From: Ailanthus altissimus
Lineage: Eukaryota > Streptophyta > Magnoliopsida > Sapindales > Simaroubaceae
Direction: 5' to 3'
DNA: 64,000 nucleotides
Assembly: GCA_946807835.1 (NCBI GenBank)
Contig: OX327695.1
Coordinates: 27,014,501 to 27,078,500 of the forward strand
Shown here: piece by piece, positions 12,398 to 22,900 of the stretch
Layout of the letters: the number at the start of each line of letters is the position of its first letter
Numbering within the stretch: the first letter of the stretch is position 1
The notes under the pieces: model-generated
Database searches by the model: none
Told to the model about the DNA's origin: nothing
What the model saw: only the letters and a program-made list of their open reading frames with translations
Translations under genes and position numbers: made by a program

Positions 12398-13233
12398 ATG
12401 GCACATTTTCAGAATCAGTACGGTGCGGTTCCACAACCACACGGATATGATGGCCCAATTCTCCTCACAGACGAGTATGGCAACCCAATTCGCCAAACAG
12501 ACGAGTATGGCAACCCAATTCGCCAAACAGACGAGTATGGCAACACAATTCGCCAAACAGACGAGTATGGCAACCCAGTTCATCACATTGGCACCACCGG
12601 TGGCCCTGCAGCGGGAGGATTCGGTTCCACGACTGCGACTGGCGTGCTGGCTCACGATGGCGCACCGACAGCTTGCTCCGGCATAGGTGGAGGTTACCAT
12701 GAACAAGGCCATCGTGGTCTTCATCGTTCCGGAAGCTCAAGCTCTGTAAATTTCATTCTCATTTATATATGATATCTCCCCGTGTGGAGCTCTCTCTTTT
12801 GAACTCCTGTATTTTATTTTTCAATAATGATTTTGTAATTGTTAACATGCAGTCCGAGGATGATGGGCAAGGTGGAAGGAGGAGGAAGAAGGGTTTGAAG
12901 GAGAAGATAAAGGAGAAGCTGCCAGGCGTAGGGCACAAAGACTACCAAACTAATACTAGTGCAACCACCACTCCCGTTGGTTATGGTGTGACTGGGAAGG
13001 GGCAGTACCACCAGCAGCAGCAGCAGCACGAGAAGAAAGGAATGATGGACAAGATCAAAGAGAAGCTGCCAGGCGTCGGGCACAAAGACTACCAAACTAA
13101 TACTAGTGCAACCACCACTCCCGTTGGTTATGGTGTGACTGGGAAGGGGCAGTACCACCAGCAGCAGCAGCAGCACGAGAAGAAAGGAATGATGGACAAG
13201 ATCAAAGAGAAGCTTCCTGGACACCATTACTAG
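12398..13233 (+). CDS. Dehydrin, Y4SK3 type (group 2 LEA protein)
   Basis: Predicted 242-residue hydrophilic, disordered stress protein; dehydrins protect membranes and enzymes during drought, cold and seed drying. Exon 1 is 12398-12745 and exon 2 is 12853-13233. The phase-0 intron 12746-12852 (GTAAAT...ATGCAG) splits the serine run, the usual dehydrin position. Four Y segments (T/DEYGN-P or T) occupy residues 24-60. The S segment is SGSSSS joined to SEDD (111-120), a site for CK2 phosphorylation in the family, and a basic RRRKK stretch (125-129) could serve as a nuclear signal. Three K segments end in KIKEKLPG at about 127-141, 176-190 and 225-239. Gly- and Thr-rich linkers lie between. I chose ATG 12398 because MAHFQNQYG is the family start; the upstream TTG extension lies in the leader. 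No stops or frameshifts are seen. A shorter, broken paralog lies at 54550-57631. Confidence 0.93.
12467..12586 (+). repeat. 30-bp tandem repeats encoding the Y segments
   Basis: Four units of 30 bp (12467, 12497, 12527, 12557) encode [10 protein letters not shown] or variants. Units 2 and 3 are almost identical in DNA. One unit has Asn-Thr instead of Asn-Pro, and the last diverges after DEYGNP. The paralog at 54550 has only two units, so repeat number has changed between copies. Confidence 0.9.
12928..13221 (+). repeat. 147-bp tandem duplication (linker plus K segment)
   Basis: Copies 12928-13074 and 13075-13221 are identical except for about one base (GGCGTAGGG against GGCGTCGGG). Each encodes a 49-residue linker plus one K segment, including a five-glutamine run. 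Near-identity suggests a recent in-frame duplication that turned a K2 gene into a K3 gene; the paralogous exon 2 at 57401-57631 has a single unit. Confidence 0.9.
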
Positions 13234-13420
13234 GTATCTTAGTAATAAAGTTGGCCGAAAATTCTCTTGTTTCGTTGTTACTACCAACTGATGTAATAAA
13301 CAGTACAGAATAAGCCTTTGTACTCGCCGGTTGTTTCTCTTTGTGCACTTTACTATCTTCGGGTTGTATTTTGTTATTTATTTTACTATCTTCGGGTTGT
13401 ATTTTGTTATGTATCTTGAG
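13234..13420 (+). terminator. Dehydrin 3' UTR and polyadenylation signals
   Basis: AATAAA occurs at 13244-13249 and again at 13295-13300 (AATAAACAG), followed by T/G-rich sequence. Both hexamers recur at the same spacing after the paralogous exon 2 (about 57642 and 57692). Exact cleavage sites cannot be read from the sequence. Confidence 0.6.
13349..13414 (+). repeat. 33-bp tandem duplication downstream of dehydrin
   Basis: Two copies (13349-13381 and 13382-13414) of a unit containing TTTACTATCTTCGGGTTG. The block B equivalent near 57748 has one copy. Confidence 0.85.
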
Positions 13421-13729
13421 CACTATTGAGTACGTCGGTTTGTTGTTTTAATAATCTTGCAAACTTTGATATGTTGTTAATCTTTGAATGTTAAATTGCG
13501 TTTTACTTCCGTGTAAAAAGAGTAGATTCCACAATAATCTCTCCTAGTTCTTGGACATGTTCTTGATTTCAGAGCCTTCAAAATTGTATATACCATGTGT
13601 CAAAGCCATTACAAAATGGTTCTGCCCGTAAATCCGGAGGCCTGCATTCATACTCTTTAATTTGCTCTGTAAGGAAGAGAATTGGGTTCTCAACTCGCAC
13701 CTTGAGATATTTATATTCATTCATTGGAA

Positions 13730-13848
13730 GAAAACTATTCCATCACTTGAGAAAAAAGTGAATTTGTAGTGTTTTGGCCGCTGAGAAAGGAGAAAACTAT
13801 TCTATCACTAGAAAGAAGTGAATTTGTTGTGCTTTGGCCGCTGAGAAA
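13730..13848. repeat. 62-bp imperfect tandem duplication
   Basis: The unit from GAAAACTATTC to GGCCGCTGAG is present twice, at 13730 and 13792. It occurs once in block B (about 58096-58150). This is either a gain in block A or a loss in block B. Confidence 0.8.
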
Positions 13849-14206
13849 TATGAAGGAAAGCAGAGGAAAATGAAAAACTGAAGACTGGATTTTATCATTA
13901 AAGGCCGACGATGACTATAATGAAATTTAATTGGCTACATACACATTGGCGTTTAGTTGGCTAATAGTATGTTTGGAGATACTATTGATGCACCTAAGGG
14001 GAAAAAACCAAAAAAAAAAAAAGTGAAGATATATATCGGTGCACCTAAGGGAGAACGTGAAACCCTCAAGCACTGACTAGACATAACAAAGAGGCAATAA
14101 TATATGTTGCTATCATCAATTTTTTTTCACATGAACAGTTTCACATTACAAATTAAAAAATATCTAGATCAAGAAATTTTCATTTGCAGGCATAAACAAA
14201 AAATAC
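13849..14206. other. Intergenic or former intron sequence
   Basis: No coding signal is seen. It contains a poly-A run near 14008-14021 and a short direct repeat GCACCTAAGG(G) at about 13989 and 14041. It should have held the 3' exons of the glycosyltransferase, but none are readable. Block B lacks sequence equivalent to about 13930-15240. Confidence 0.4.
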
Positions 14207-15819
14207 CTGGGAATTCTGAACAATAATATCAATAGCAGCTAGATATGGGGCCACAGTAGAGTTTTATTTACAAAATGAACACGATCTTGAATTTTCTTCT
14301 GCATCACATAGTTCCGTAATTCTGACTCAAACTTGGTTTGAGCAATCATGTCACTTCCGACAATCACTGCTTGTAGCTTCTTTTCTTTGATCAATTCCAA
14401 GCTCTCATAGAAGGAACGAAGAAATAGATCCTGCCCCTTTCCACGAGAAACACCTGAAGTTAAATATTACTTCAGTCTTCTTGAAATATAAATATAGAAA
14501 AATAATTATAGACTCTTAAAAACTTATACGTTTTCCCCCTCTCTTTTCCTCAGTTTTTTGTATAGACTAGAGTGAGGTGGGTATTCAATAAGGACGGAGA
14601 TGATGAGTGAAAGGGTGAAAATAAATCTGCAAAAGTGGTCAGAACAGAACATAAAATTCTTAGCAACCCTCATCAGTTCGCTAGAACCCACAAGCACATG
14701 GTAATGTGTACAACTGAACAAGTGACAATAGTGGCAAACTTCTACAAACTGAATCAATTTATGCTATCCCGTAAAAAGGTACTATTAGTGACTATCCAAC
14801 TTATGTAAAGACGTCTCTTCATCTAAATAAAAGTAGATGCAGCCGCAAATTGCAACACAAAATCTTCTCAACAACAAATTCATACTATTTATTAAGGCAA
14901 AAAGCAAATCGTCATTTCGCACTCCAAGAGACTCCCGCACGTGTTCACGTAGAACTCTCTTCGCCACATTGTCTTCAGCAACTTCCATAAGTTCCTTACT
15001 ATTTCCAAGGTGAACAACAAAGGTATTTTAATCCTGCAAAGATCAAATGATGAAAAATGAGAATCCAAGATTTGAGAAAGGAATTTAGCTAGAGGTAAGA
15101 TCAGAGACATAGAATGCCACAATACTAAGATCAAAGATACAAAATTGCCACGATAATGTAATTGATTTTAAGATGTGCTATAGTTTTCTGACCAATATAA
15201 AATGATATTCAAGAGCCGATCCTTAAAAACTTAAAACTGGAATAGATAATAAACAAAGGTTCCATACAGTGCAGCAGCAAAAACTGACTTTTTTGCCTTA
15301 GCATGACTTTTCTGTGCAATGCAATCAAAGTGAAACACAAGGTATGACCAAGTATCCCAGATGCCATGCCTTAATTCTATAAATTAAGAAATTTGTCATA
15401 CTCGTACCTGCTACGGTTAAAGTTTTTAGTCAATATTTGGAAATGACTCCAGAAGGCATAAAATAATAAAGGATTTATCTTATAAAGCAAAAAAATTGGT
15501 GTAAGAAAAACAATAAGAGACTCAATGAGCAAAATTTAGTAGTTTACCTCAAACGCTCTCGAGTCCTTTTCTTCCAGTATTCTGCTGTTATGTGTGAATC
15601 AATCATGGCGCCAGCAACCAAAGGAAGGTGCTTGACGTAATCCAATTTGAAGTAATGCCCTCGCATTCCATGGATCCACCACAATACCTTTGGTAAAACA
15701 CGAGGAACATCTTCCTTGAGAACAGCATCCAGCCATTTCCCAGCAACCGCAGTGTTCAAGACTATTAAATCTACTTTAAGAGCTGTATCTATGGCTTCTT
15801 GACCTTTTGCAGAAACCAC
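14207..15819 (-). pseudogene. Glycosyltransferase gene fragment (three internal exons)
   Basis: Three exons of a plant group-1/family-4-like glycosyltransferase (Arabidopsis At1g75420/At1g19710 type, by memory of the family). Exon a is 15548-15819: VSAKGQEAIDTALK, VLWWIHGMRGHYFKLDY, RTRERLR, with acceptor TTAG and donor GTAAAC. Exon b is 14886-15033: KELMEVAEDNVAKRVLREHV and SLGVRNDDLLFALINS. Exon c is 14207-14453: VSRGKGQDLFLRSFYESLEL, AVIVGSDMIAQTKFESELRN and IQDRVHFVNKTL. The splice phases join correctly. Exon b has lost several bases after IK-IP, shifting frame before VVHLGNS. Exon c lacks one A after NKTL, which gives a stop. The N-terminal exons and the C-terminal exons with the donor-binding E-x7-E region are missing, so it cannot make an enzyme. 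Confidence 0.8.
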
Positions 15820-16252
15820 CTAACAAAGTGTACAAATCCATAAATAGAAGCTAGGCAAATAATTTTTAATCATTTCAACCTCTCATGAACAGCAGACTGT
15901 GTGCTCATTCCATCATATGTGAGCCCACATCTAATGTTTATTATTTTTAAAATTTATATATACACAAACTATTGAGCTCAGTGACAATTGCTTTATCAGG
16001 TGCTTGTTCTTCCAAAAAGTAGAGATCAGATCGGAGAATATTTTCTTTCATTTTCTATTTGGCCCAGGTATTTTGTCTTTATCATTAAGCTTTAAGAACA
16101 AAAAGATAACCAAGATTCATAACCGTAGTTGAATAGCCAAATTAACAATTAAAAAAATTGTAAATTTATTCTCAATTAGGAGACTCAGAGCAAATGTAGT
16201 TAAATTTGATTTCTAGTGAACCTAACAATATATTGGTTTTGGATCTATCCAC
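15820..16252 (-). other. Former intron / upstream flank of the glycosyltransferase
   Basis: AT-rich sequence without a readable exon. It is conserved with 58768-59265 and 61769-62265. Those two copies carry an extra 68-bp insert that is absent here between 15998 and 15999. Confidence 0.5.
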
Positions 16253-16709
16253 ATAATAATATTATATTTTGAGTGCTTGGCATCCATTATGTATATTTTA
16301 TTATTATTATATATATTTTAGATTATATAATATATTATATTAATATTTTAATATATATATTAGATATATATAAAGAGAGAGATGAGAAAATGAATGTGGT
16401 GTGTGTTGGGCAAAAATTGCCCGAGAAAGAGAAAGAAGAAATGGAGAAAAGAGAAAAAAGAGAAAATGGTCAAGAAAAAAGAAGAAGAAAAAATTAATTT
16501 TGAAATACTATTCGAAATTATTGTAGCTATAAATAGTAAAAAATACTATGTATGTGTTACTGTTTAAGTGAATAATACACCACCGTGGTACCAGCCCCCT
16601 TGACATTGCAGCTCCCAGTGCACATTTATAGGCATATCCGTTTCAACACTTGAAACGGGCTTAATCTCTATAATAGTGATATAGTGGTAAAAAGACCTAC
16701 AAAGCCTAT
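16253..16709. other. Block-A-specific segment, probably element debris
   Basis: Compared with 59265-59280, block A carries about 415 extra bases here. The segment has AT repeats, a GA-rich tract (16370-16500) and a GC-rich piece (about 16575-16660) containing CCGTTTCAACACTTGAAACG. That piece is the reverse complement of the C3 leader near 41940, so part is C3 or C2 leader sequence. The 74-residue frame at 16273-16497 is low-complexity K/E/R-rich and is not called a gene. Confidence 0.45.
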
Positions 16710-17403
16710 AAGCACAAATATCTTTTAACTTAATTCTATAGTTAATAAGTAATCATAATTAAATTAGATTTTATTTAATTATTATTTAAATAAATATTTT
16801 TTTCTAATAATTAAATAATTAATAAAATAAAATTATTATTATACTCTTACTAAATTAAAGTAGATCTCATAATAATTATATACTTTAGTTAATTTAATTA
16901 TAGTAATTTATTGTATTTTTATTGTATTGAATTATTTAATACGGTACACTGTCTAAGTATTCAACCAGTAAATTTCATATTGCGAATTCAACGATAGACC
17001 CGCATCGGAGAAAATAGATCAGGAACTAATGTTAGAGAACATACTTACATAATGACATTTCTTGACTTTTATTGTAATTTTTTACAATTATGTCATTATT
17101 AGTGTATTCCCATGTCATTATCCCATTTCAGATAAGGTTTCTAACTCTTAAAATTTTATTGACTCTTATAACCCGTTAACTCTTAGCATTTATAACTCTC
17201 AGCATTATTAACTTTTAGCCATGGTCTAAACTTTTTTAAACCAGAGTTGAACTCCTTTAGATCATACAATATCTGTAACGTTACAAGCTTAATATCATAT
17301 AATATTTAATATTAATGATTTTATTTAAAATATTTATTGTATAAATATTAAATAATTAATATTAATAAAATATTGAAATGACACGTAAGCATTAACTCCA
17401 ACA
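16710..17403 (-). repeat. C2 3' LTR, truncated
   Basis: Short-form C2 LTR ending in CTCCAACA at 17396-17403, directly next to the polypurine tract complement at 17404-17415. It therefore belongs to the C2 internal region on its right. The other LTR end (CACCCAACA side) is missing; the break near 16710 abuts block-A-specific sequence. Confidence 0.7.
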
Positions 17404-18050
17404 GACTCCTACTTGAATATTAATGTGCTTCAATTGCAGACTTCTCAAACAGCAACATATTTTACCTCCAAAGCAGAATTATCTACAGATATCTAAATTA
17501 CACATTTCTAACTAGCTTCGATATCGATAAAGGAAAAAATATAACAAATGTAGATTTTTTACCATCCGAATCAGACAGGATGTTTGAATATGTGCGTCCC
17601 TTCACTTGTAAGAATTTTTTTTTCTATATTTTAAAAACTTATCTTCTATATCTCTCAAGTATTTTAAATATGTTTTACAACCATCTGATGGTCGTGATCT
17701 GGATCAGACAGATTCCAACTCGTAACACTTATAGTCATACAAATCCAGGTCTTGTACATAATATGGAATGCATCAAACTATCTCTGGTTGATACATATGA
17801 TAAGTTAGACATTTTAACCCTTTCATCTTCTTCTCAAAGACACTTCTCTTAGAAAGATGAATGCTATGTTTGAAAGACACATTAACTATCTCACAGTTAA
17901 TAAAGTTGTAAATTTTCTAGGACTTGGTCTATGTACAAGATTGAGAGAGTCCCATCAGCATCATAACTATAACTCTATGAAGTTTTATACTTAGTATACA
18001 TGAAACATCTTCCAATTCTTTTATAGAGAAGTTTTTTACTCAAATAACAC
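17404..18050 (-). pseudogene. C2 copia polypurine tract and RNase H remnants
   Basis: The minus strand reads CAAGTAGGAGTC immediately before the LTR start TGTTGGAG, a copia polypurine tract. Decayed RNase H sequence follows to the right with many stops. The piece at about 17400-17860 is similar to 60290-60690. Confidence 0.65.
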
Positions 18051-18836
18051 TTAGCTGATGGCTTCTAACATACCAATGTTGTTTCCGACATTAAGTATGT
18101 ATTCCGCATAGAGAACTAGAAAGATAATTATGCTCTCACTGCCCTTTCTAACTACAAATGCTTTCTCTTCATTCTTGATGAAACCAGACTTTCTAATTTT
18201 CTTATCTAAACGAAGATTCCAACTTTGAGAAAAGTGATTAAGTCCACAAATGGTCTTAATCAGTTTGCACACTATATTAGAAGTTAGGCTAAATACAAAA
18301 CCTTTAGACTGTTTCATGTATATCTCTTGCTTAAGATATACATACCAGAATGCCGTGTTTGCATTCATTGACCAGTCCTCAAAATTTAATATGCAACAAT
18401 AGCCAACAAAATTTAAATTGACTTTAACATGGTTTCTGATGAAAAAGGTTTTCTTATTGCTGATCCTAGATTTCTGAGTGTAACCTTTCAACATCAGTAG
18501 GTCCTTGAAGGTCTCTACTTTCATATGAAGCCCACGCTTCTGCAGTGTAAACTTATTTACAATAAATAGAAAATAATTCCTACGGGAAGCACAACCAAGT
18601 CCCAAACTTATTGTCATACGTAGAGTTAATTTCAAATTTTATGACATCTTATCATTTTCTCGAAATGAGTTAAACATCGCATCTCCATAAGTAAAAGAAT
18701 AATTTCTTATAAAAAACACCAAAGACATCTTCAGGTATCAAACATACTTAATTGGTGGCCTTGATATCCTTTTTGACCTATGAAGAGAATGTGTTAAATG
18801 TATTTCACTCAATTAATCTTAAAAGTCCACCGTCGG

Positions 18837-18867
<31 letters not shown>

Positions 18868-19060
18868 TCTGATTGACTTCATTAAGTTCAATCCTTTTAC
18901 AATCTCCACGATCCATAAGAAACTATTTCTCTTAGGAGGTGATATCATGAGCAATGAATAAATTTCATCCTCTGGATCATATAATTGGTATCCCACGATT
19001 ACCCTTACTCAAAAGCCACTTCTAATAAGATTGTTTTCAACATCCCCCCACCATTAGAGT
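18051..19060 (-). pseudogene. C2 copia reverse transcriptase, catalytically dead
   Basis: The open frame 18051-18635 (194 residues) aligns by eye with copia RT: KRGLHMKVETFKDLLMLKGY, TAFWYVYLKQEIYMKQSKGF, and VCKLIKTICGLNHFSQSWNL. The catalytic YVDD is replaced by YAEY (LVLYAEYILNVGNN), so both aspartates are gone although the frame is still open. The N-terminal RT part to about 19060 is frame-broken. Confidence 0.85.
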
Positions 19061-19800
19061 TGGGCTTAGCTGCTTTCTCTCGAGTTAAAATGCTTAATGG
19101 AGCAAGGTTTTCCTTAGGTGAGGTTTAATAAAAAAGTCAAGTAAGATAGCAGTGACTGACCTACCGCTTATTGGCCGGAATAAAAATTGGATTTGATGGA
19201 AGGATAAGGAGTACGACTTGATCTTTCGGGAAGAACTATATGGGACCCCTCCTTCTAGGGTAGTATGCTTCAGATACTCAATAAACTGATACTTGCACTC
19301 CTTGGATATAAGTTTATCCTATTGCGTAACTCTTATACAAACAGAATAACCCCAAGCCTTAATATACTTAAGACTTAGTTTTATTTTGTTCTACATCTCA
19401 TATAGAGTATAAGGAATGTCTTTCGATAGATTTATGTTCAATAAGTGAATAACAGATTCTAAAGCATTATCCCAAAGAGATTTTAGAAGATCAGTGGAGC
19501 TCAACATCAATCAAACCGTATCTAATAAAGTCTTATTTCTCATTTCTAATATACCTTCGTATTAAGGAGTATCTGAAGGACTGTGTTGAGTTAGAATCGT
19601 ATTCTTCTTTAAATAATCTGTTAATTTACTGCTTATGTATAAACTATCTCGATCTAATAAAAGGCCTTCAATATATATAAAGGTTTGTTTCTTTACATTC
19701 TTAGTTGGAACGTTTTGAACACTTCAAAATTTCTTGACCTGTATTTTCCAAAAACACATGTTTAATTCGTAAAAAATTACTATAAAGATAATGAAGTATC
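19061..19800 (-). pseudogene. C2 copia integrase C-terminal half (broken)
   Basis: Read on the minus strand, the segment KPSLKHIR-like followed by WGYSVCIRV, and LWDNALESVIHLLN near 19455, match the copia integrase C-terminal half. Stops and frameshifts are frequent. The same segment is at 48683-49260. A deletion at about 19810 joins integrase sequence straight to the leader, removing gag and protease. Confidence 0.7.
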
Positions 19801-19979
19801 GAAATTCACCCATGAATGCTGTGGCGTTAGACATAAACGCTACAGCATACCAAGTGCTATTTTCACTAGATTTGCATATTCAACACTTAAAATGCATTAC
19901 AACAACCCCTCAACTTATCCTATAATATGTCCAACACTAAAAAACACCAAAATCAACACAAAATTACTCTGATACCCAT
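19801..19979 (-). other. C2 leader and primer-binding site
   Basis: The minus strand carries GGGTATCAGAGT (19966-19977), one base longer and one mismatch from the initiator-Met primer-binding site. The leader also keeps GC-rich words near 19812-19850 related to those at 4190-4510. Confidence 0.7.
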
Positions 19980-22900
19980 TGTAGGGTGTCGATTATTCTA
20001 AGGTGTATACATGTGGTATATGTATTCATCATACAAATATACATATATAAGAACATCGGAAGATTAAAAATTATACAATGAACATACACACACACACGCA
20101 TATACATACAATTAATCAAATTAATTACAGAATTGAGAAATTTCACCTATGAAGCCTTTGGGTTAAATTTTTTGGAGTCCACATAAATTTAACTTGTTGA
20201 CAATTATAGTAATCAACTTGGGTGGGTTGGTTAGCTAAAATAGTAGTATAATCTAGCACTAGTTTAACACTTAAACCATTTAAATTAACACATAATCTAA
20301 TAAAATTACTTTATTTTATATTTTTTTAACACTTGAACAATTAAAACAAATCAATTAGTTATAACAATTAATAGCCGTTGTTTTTTCGTTGACATTTTTA
20401 TGAGTGTTGATTATCCTAGGGTGGATACATATGAGATTGTGTTCATCATTACAAAAACATGCATCATATATATATATATATATTTGTACACAATGAAAGT
20501 CCGAAAATCTAATTTTCTAAGTGATAAACACAATAAAATTTTCATGTTATCTTATAAATGAAATTGCAAAGGTTTATAGAGAATCACCTTATCAAGCCTT
20601 TAGATATTTGTGTTCCCGGAGTCTCCGCCTTGAAGTGAACTTATTTTGAATTCTAGCTCCCAACTTAGTGGGCTTGGGAAGTCTAGAATGGTAGCCCAAT
20701 TCCAGCAAAGGGTTTAACACTTAAATCCTAAGTTTAACACTTAAACTAAATGCTTAACACTTAAGCTAGTTTGGACTACTACAAGCGATCAATTATTTTG
20801 TTCAAGTTTAACACTTAAACAACAAAAATATATTTTCTAGTGCTTGTAGTAAATCCGGCCATCAAGAAGGAATAGATGAATAAGATAAGAGAATGGAGTA
20901 TATTGCTTACTTTCAACACTTGAACAACAAAAGAATTCTCTCTCTAATCTTCTCTTTGGTGGTTGTGTAACACACCCAAAATGAGCAAAATTTTGCTCTT
21001 TTATTTGCTTCATTTGTTTTTCCTCTCACAATAAATCAATGGCCCACAAGTATGGCAACACTTGCCATTTATTTTTGTTTACAACTATTTACAATAAATA
21101 AATGAAAACCAAGAACAAAGGGATGCACTTGGCTGAATATATAGAGCAAATAGGAACAAATTCACATTTGTAAGTTTTAGCCCCACCGTTGACTTGCCTT
21201 TTGTATTTGCTTTTGATACATTTACATTAAATAAATCAAATACAAATAATGGAAGAGTATTAGGCCAAAAGAGACAAAGCAATTTGAAGAAACAATTTCC
21301 TCACTTCTCCGGGAAAAGCATGAAAAAAAAGGCTCGCTTGTTTAACACATTTTGGTCCCACTTCTTATATGCCATGCATTAGTGTTTCTTCTTTTATAAT
21401 TTAATCAATTAGAAATATATGCATAAATATTATAAATAATAATTGTTTGACTTGATTAAAATTAATATCAAATATTATAATTATTATTTTATTCAATAAA
21501 AAATTTAATGAATAAAATAATGATCTTGCTTGTCTAACAAGTAAAGTCATTTTAGTAATTCCAAGCCAAATTATAACTGACCTACAATGTGCCATGTGTT
21601 ATCATCCTATTGGTCAACAACTATTGTTAACTAATTAATGCACTTAACACTTAAGTCTTGACATGTGCACATCCTGAGGGATACTGAAGCAAATGTCCGG
21701 TCTGTTGGAATTTACTGAATTGAATTATTCAATTCGGTATGCTGTCTCAATGCACAACAAGTATACTTTATATTGCGGGATTCGCTAGGTCCACGTCCTA
21801 TTTGTTAAATAGAACTATTCTGTAAGTCTATGATCGATGCCCTATACACACGTCACGGATATTACAAATTAATGCAGTAGATTATACAAGTTGAGGTTAT
21901 TATGCATACGTATAATCCTTCTGCCATTTATATTCTAGAGGAGCGGGGATATAGATCATCACTATCAAATCCTTGCGCACTCACCCATGAAGTTATCTCT
22001 ATACATGTATCTCAATAAACAATATATGTAAACATCTTTGCGATATTGTTTAACCATATGGGAAACTCTTTTCTTGGGGTCATTGCTCATGGCCATAAGT
22101 CTTTCTGAGATACAAGCTCGGAGCATTCGGATATACAACTTACCCATGTAAGTTTACGGATCCCATAACTGCGCTCACCGAACTCCATGAGCATCGAACC
22201 ATACCTAATGACACATAGCGGTTAGACCATTAAAGGTCTCTAACATATGCGAAACTCAAGTATGGTGGATCACTCACAAGCCCACTATGACGCTCAGATT
22301 AAAGGACCACGTACGCTACTAAACTCGAGAGGACCTACCATTTGCAGCTTCATGGGATGTCTATTGGGTCCTCGTTGAGCTAGTTCAGTATTCAGTCCTC
22401 ATTGAATACCCGTATGCCATACGAACTTCTAGTAAGTCCATAATCAGTTAAGAACAACTATCTAGACTATTTAGATATAGTTATATACTGATCTATAATA
22501 AAGGGTTTCACCGATAAATTCGCATTGGTGAATTAGACCAGAAACATCGTGTTTGAGAATACACGTGCATAATAACATTTCTTAGCACCTATTGCAACTC
22601 CTTGCAACTATATTATTAGTGATCTACTCTCGAGTTTATGTCCCGTTACAAACAAGGTCGTAACTCTTAAATTTTGCTGACTTTTATAACCTACTAACTC
22701 TTAGTAGTGTTAACTATTAATAATTATAATTTTCAGCATTGCTAACCTTTAGCGCTGGTCTAAACTCTTTTAGACCAGATTTGAACTCATTCAAATCATA
22801 CAATATCTGTAGCGTTACAAGCACTGTACTATTTTAATTAATGAAATTAGCGATTTAATAAAATATATTGTCTAAATATTATAAAATAAAATATTTATAC

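Noticed and set aside
12386..12740. Open frames on the minus strand and in other plus frames over dehydrin exon 1
   Set aside because: Shadows created by the 30-bp repeat: a tandem repeat with length divisible by three keeps several frames open.
12814..13287. 157-residue minus-strand frame with leucine runs
   Set aside because: It is the antisense of dehydrin exon 2; the leucine runs are the complement of the CAG glutamine codons, and the 147-bp repeat keeps it open. The same holds for 57214-57685.
16273..16497. 74-residue K/E-rich frame
   Set aside because: Low-complexity GA repeat sequence within element debris; not present in the paralogous blocks.
18838..18868. (AT)n tract and similar runs at 4685, 20467 and 41400
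   Set aside because: Ordinary microsatellites in AT-rich plant DNA.
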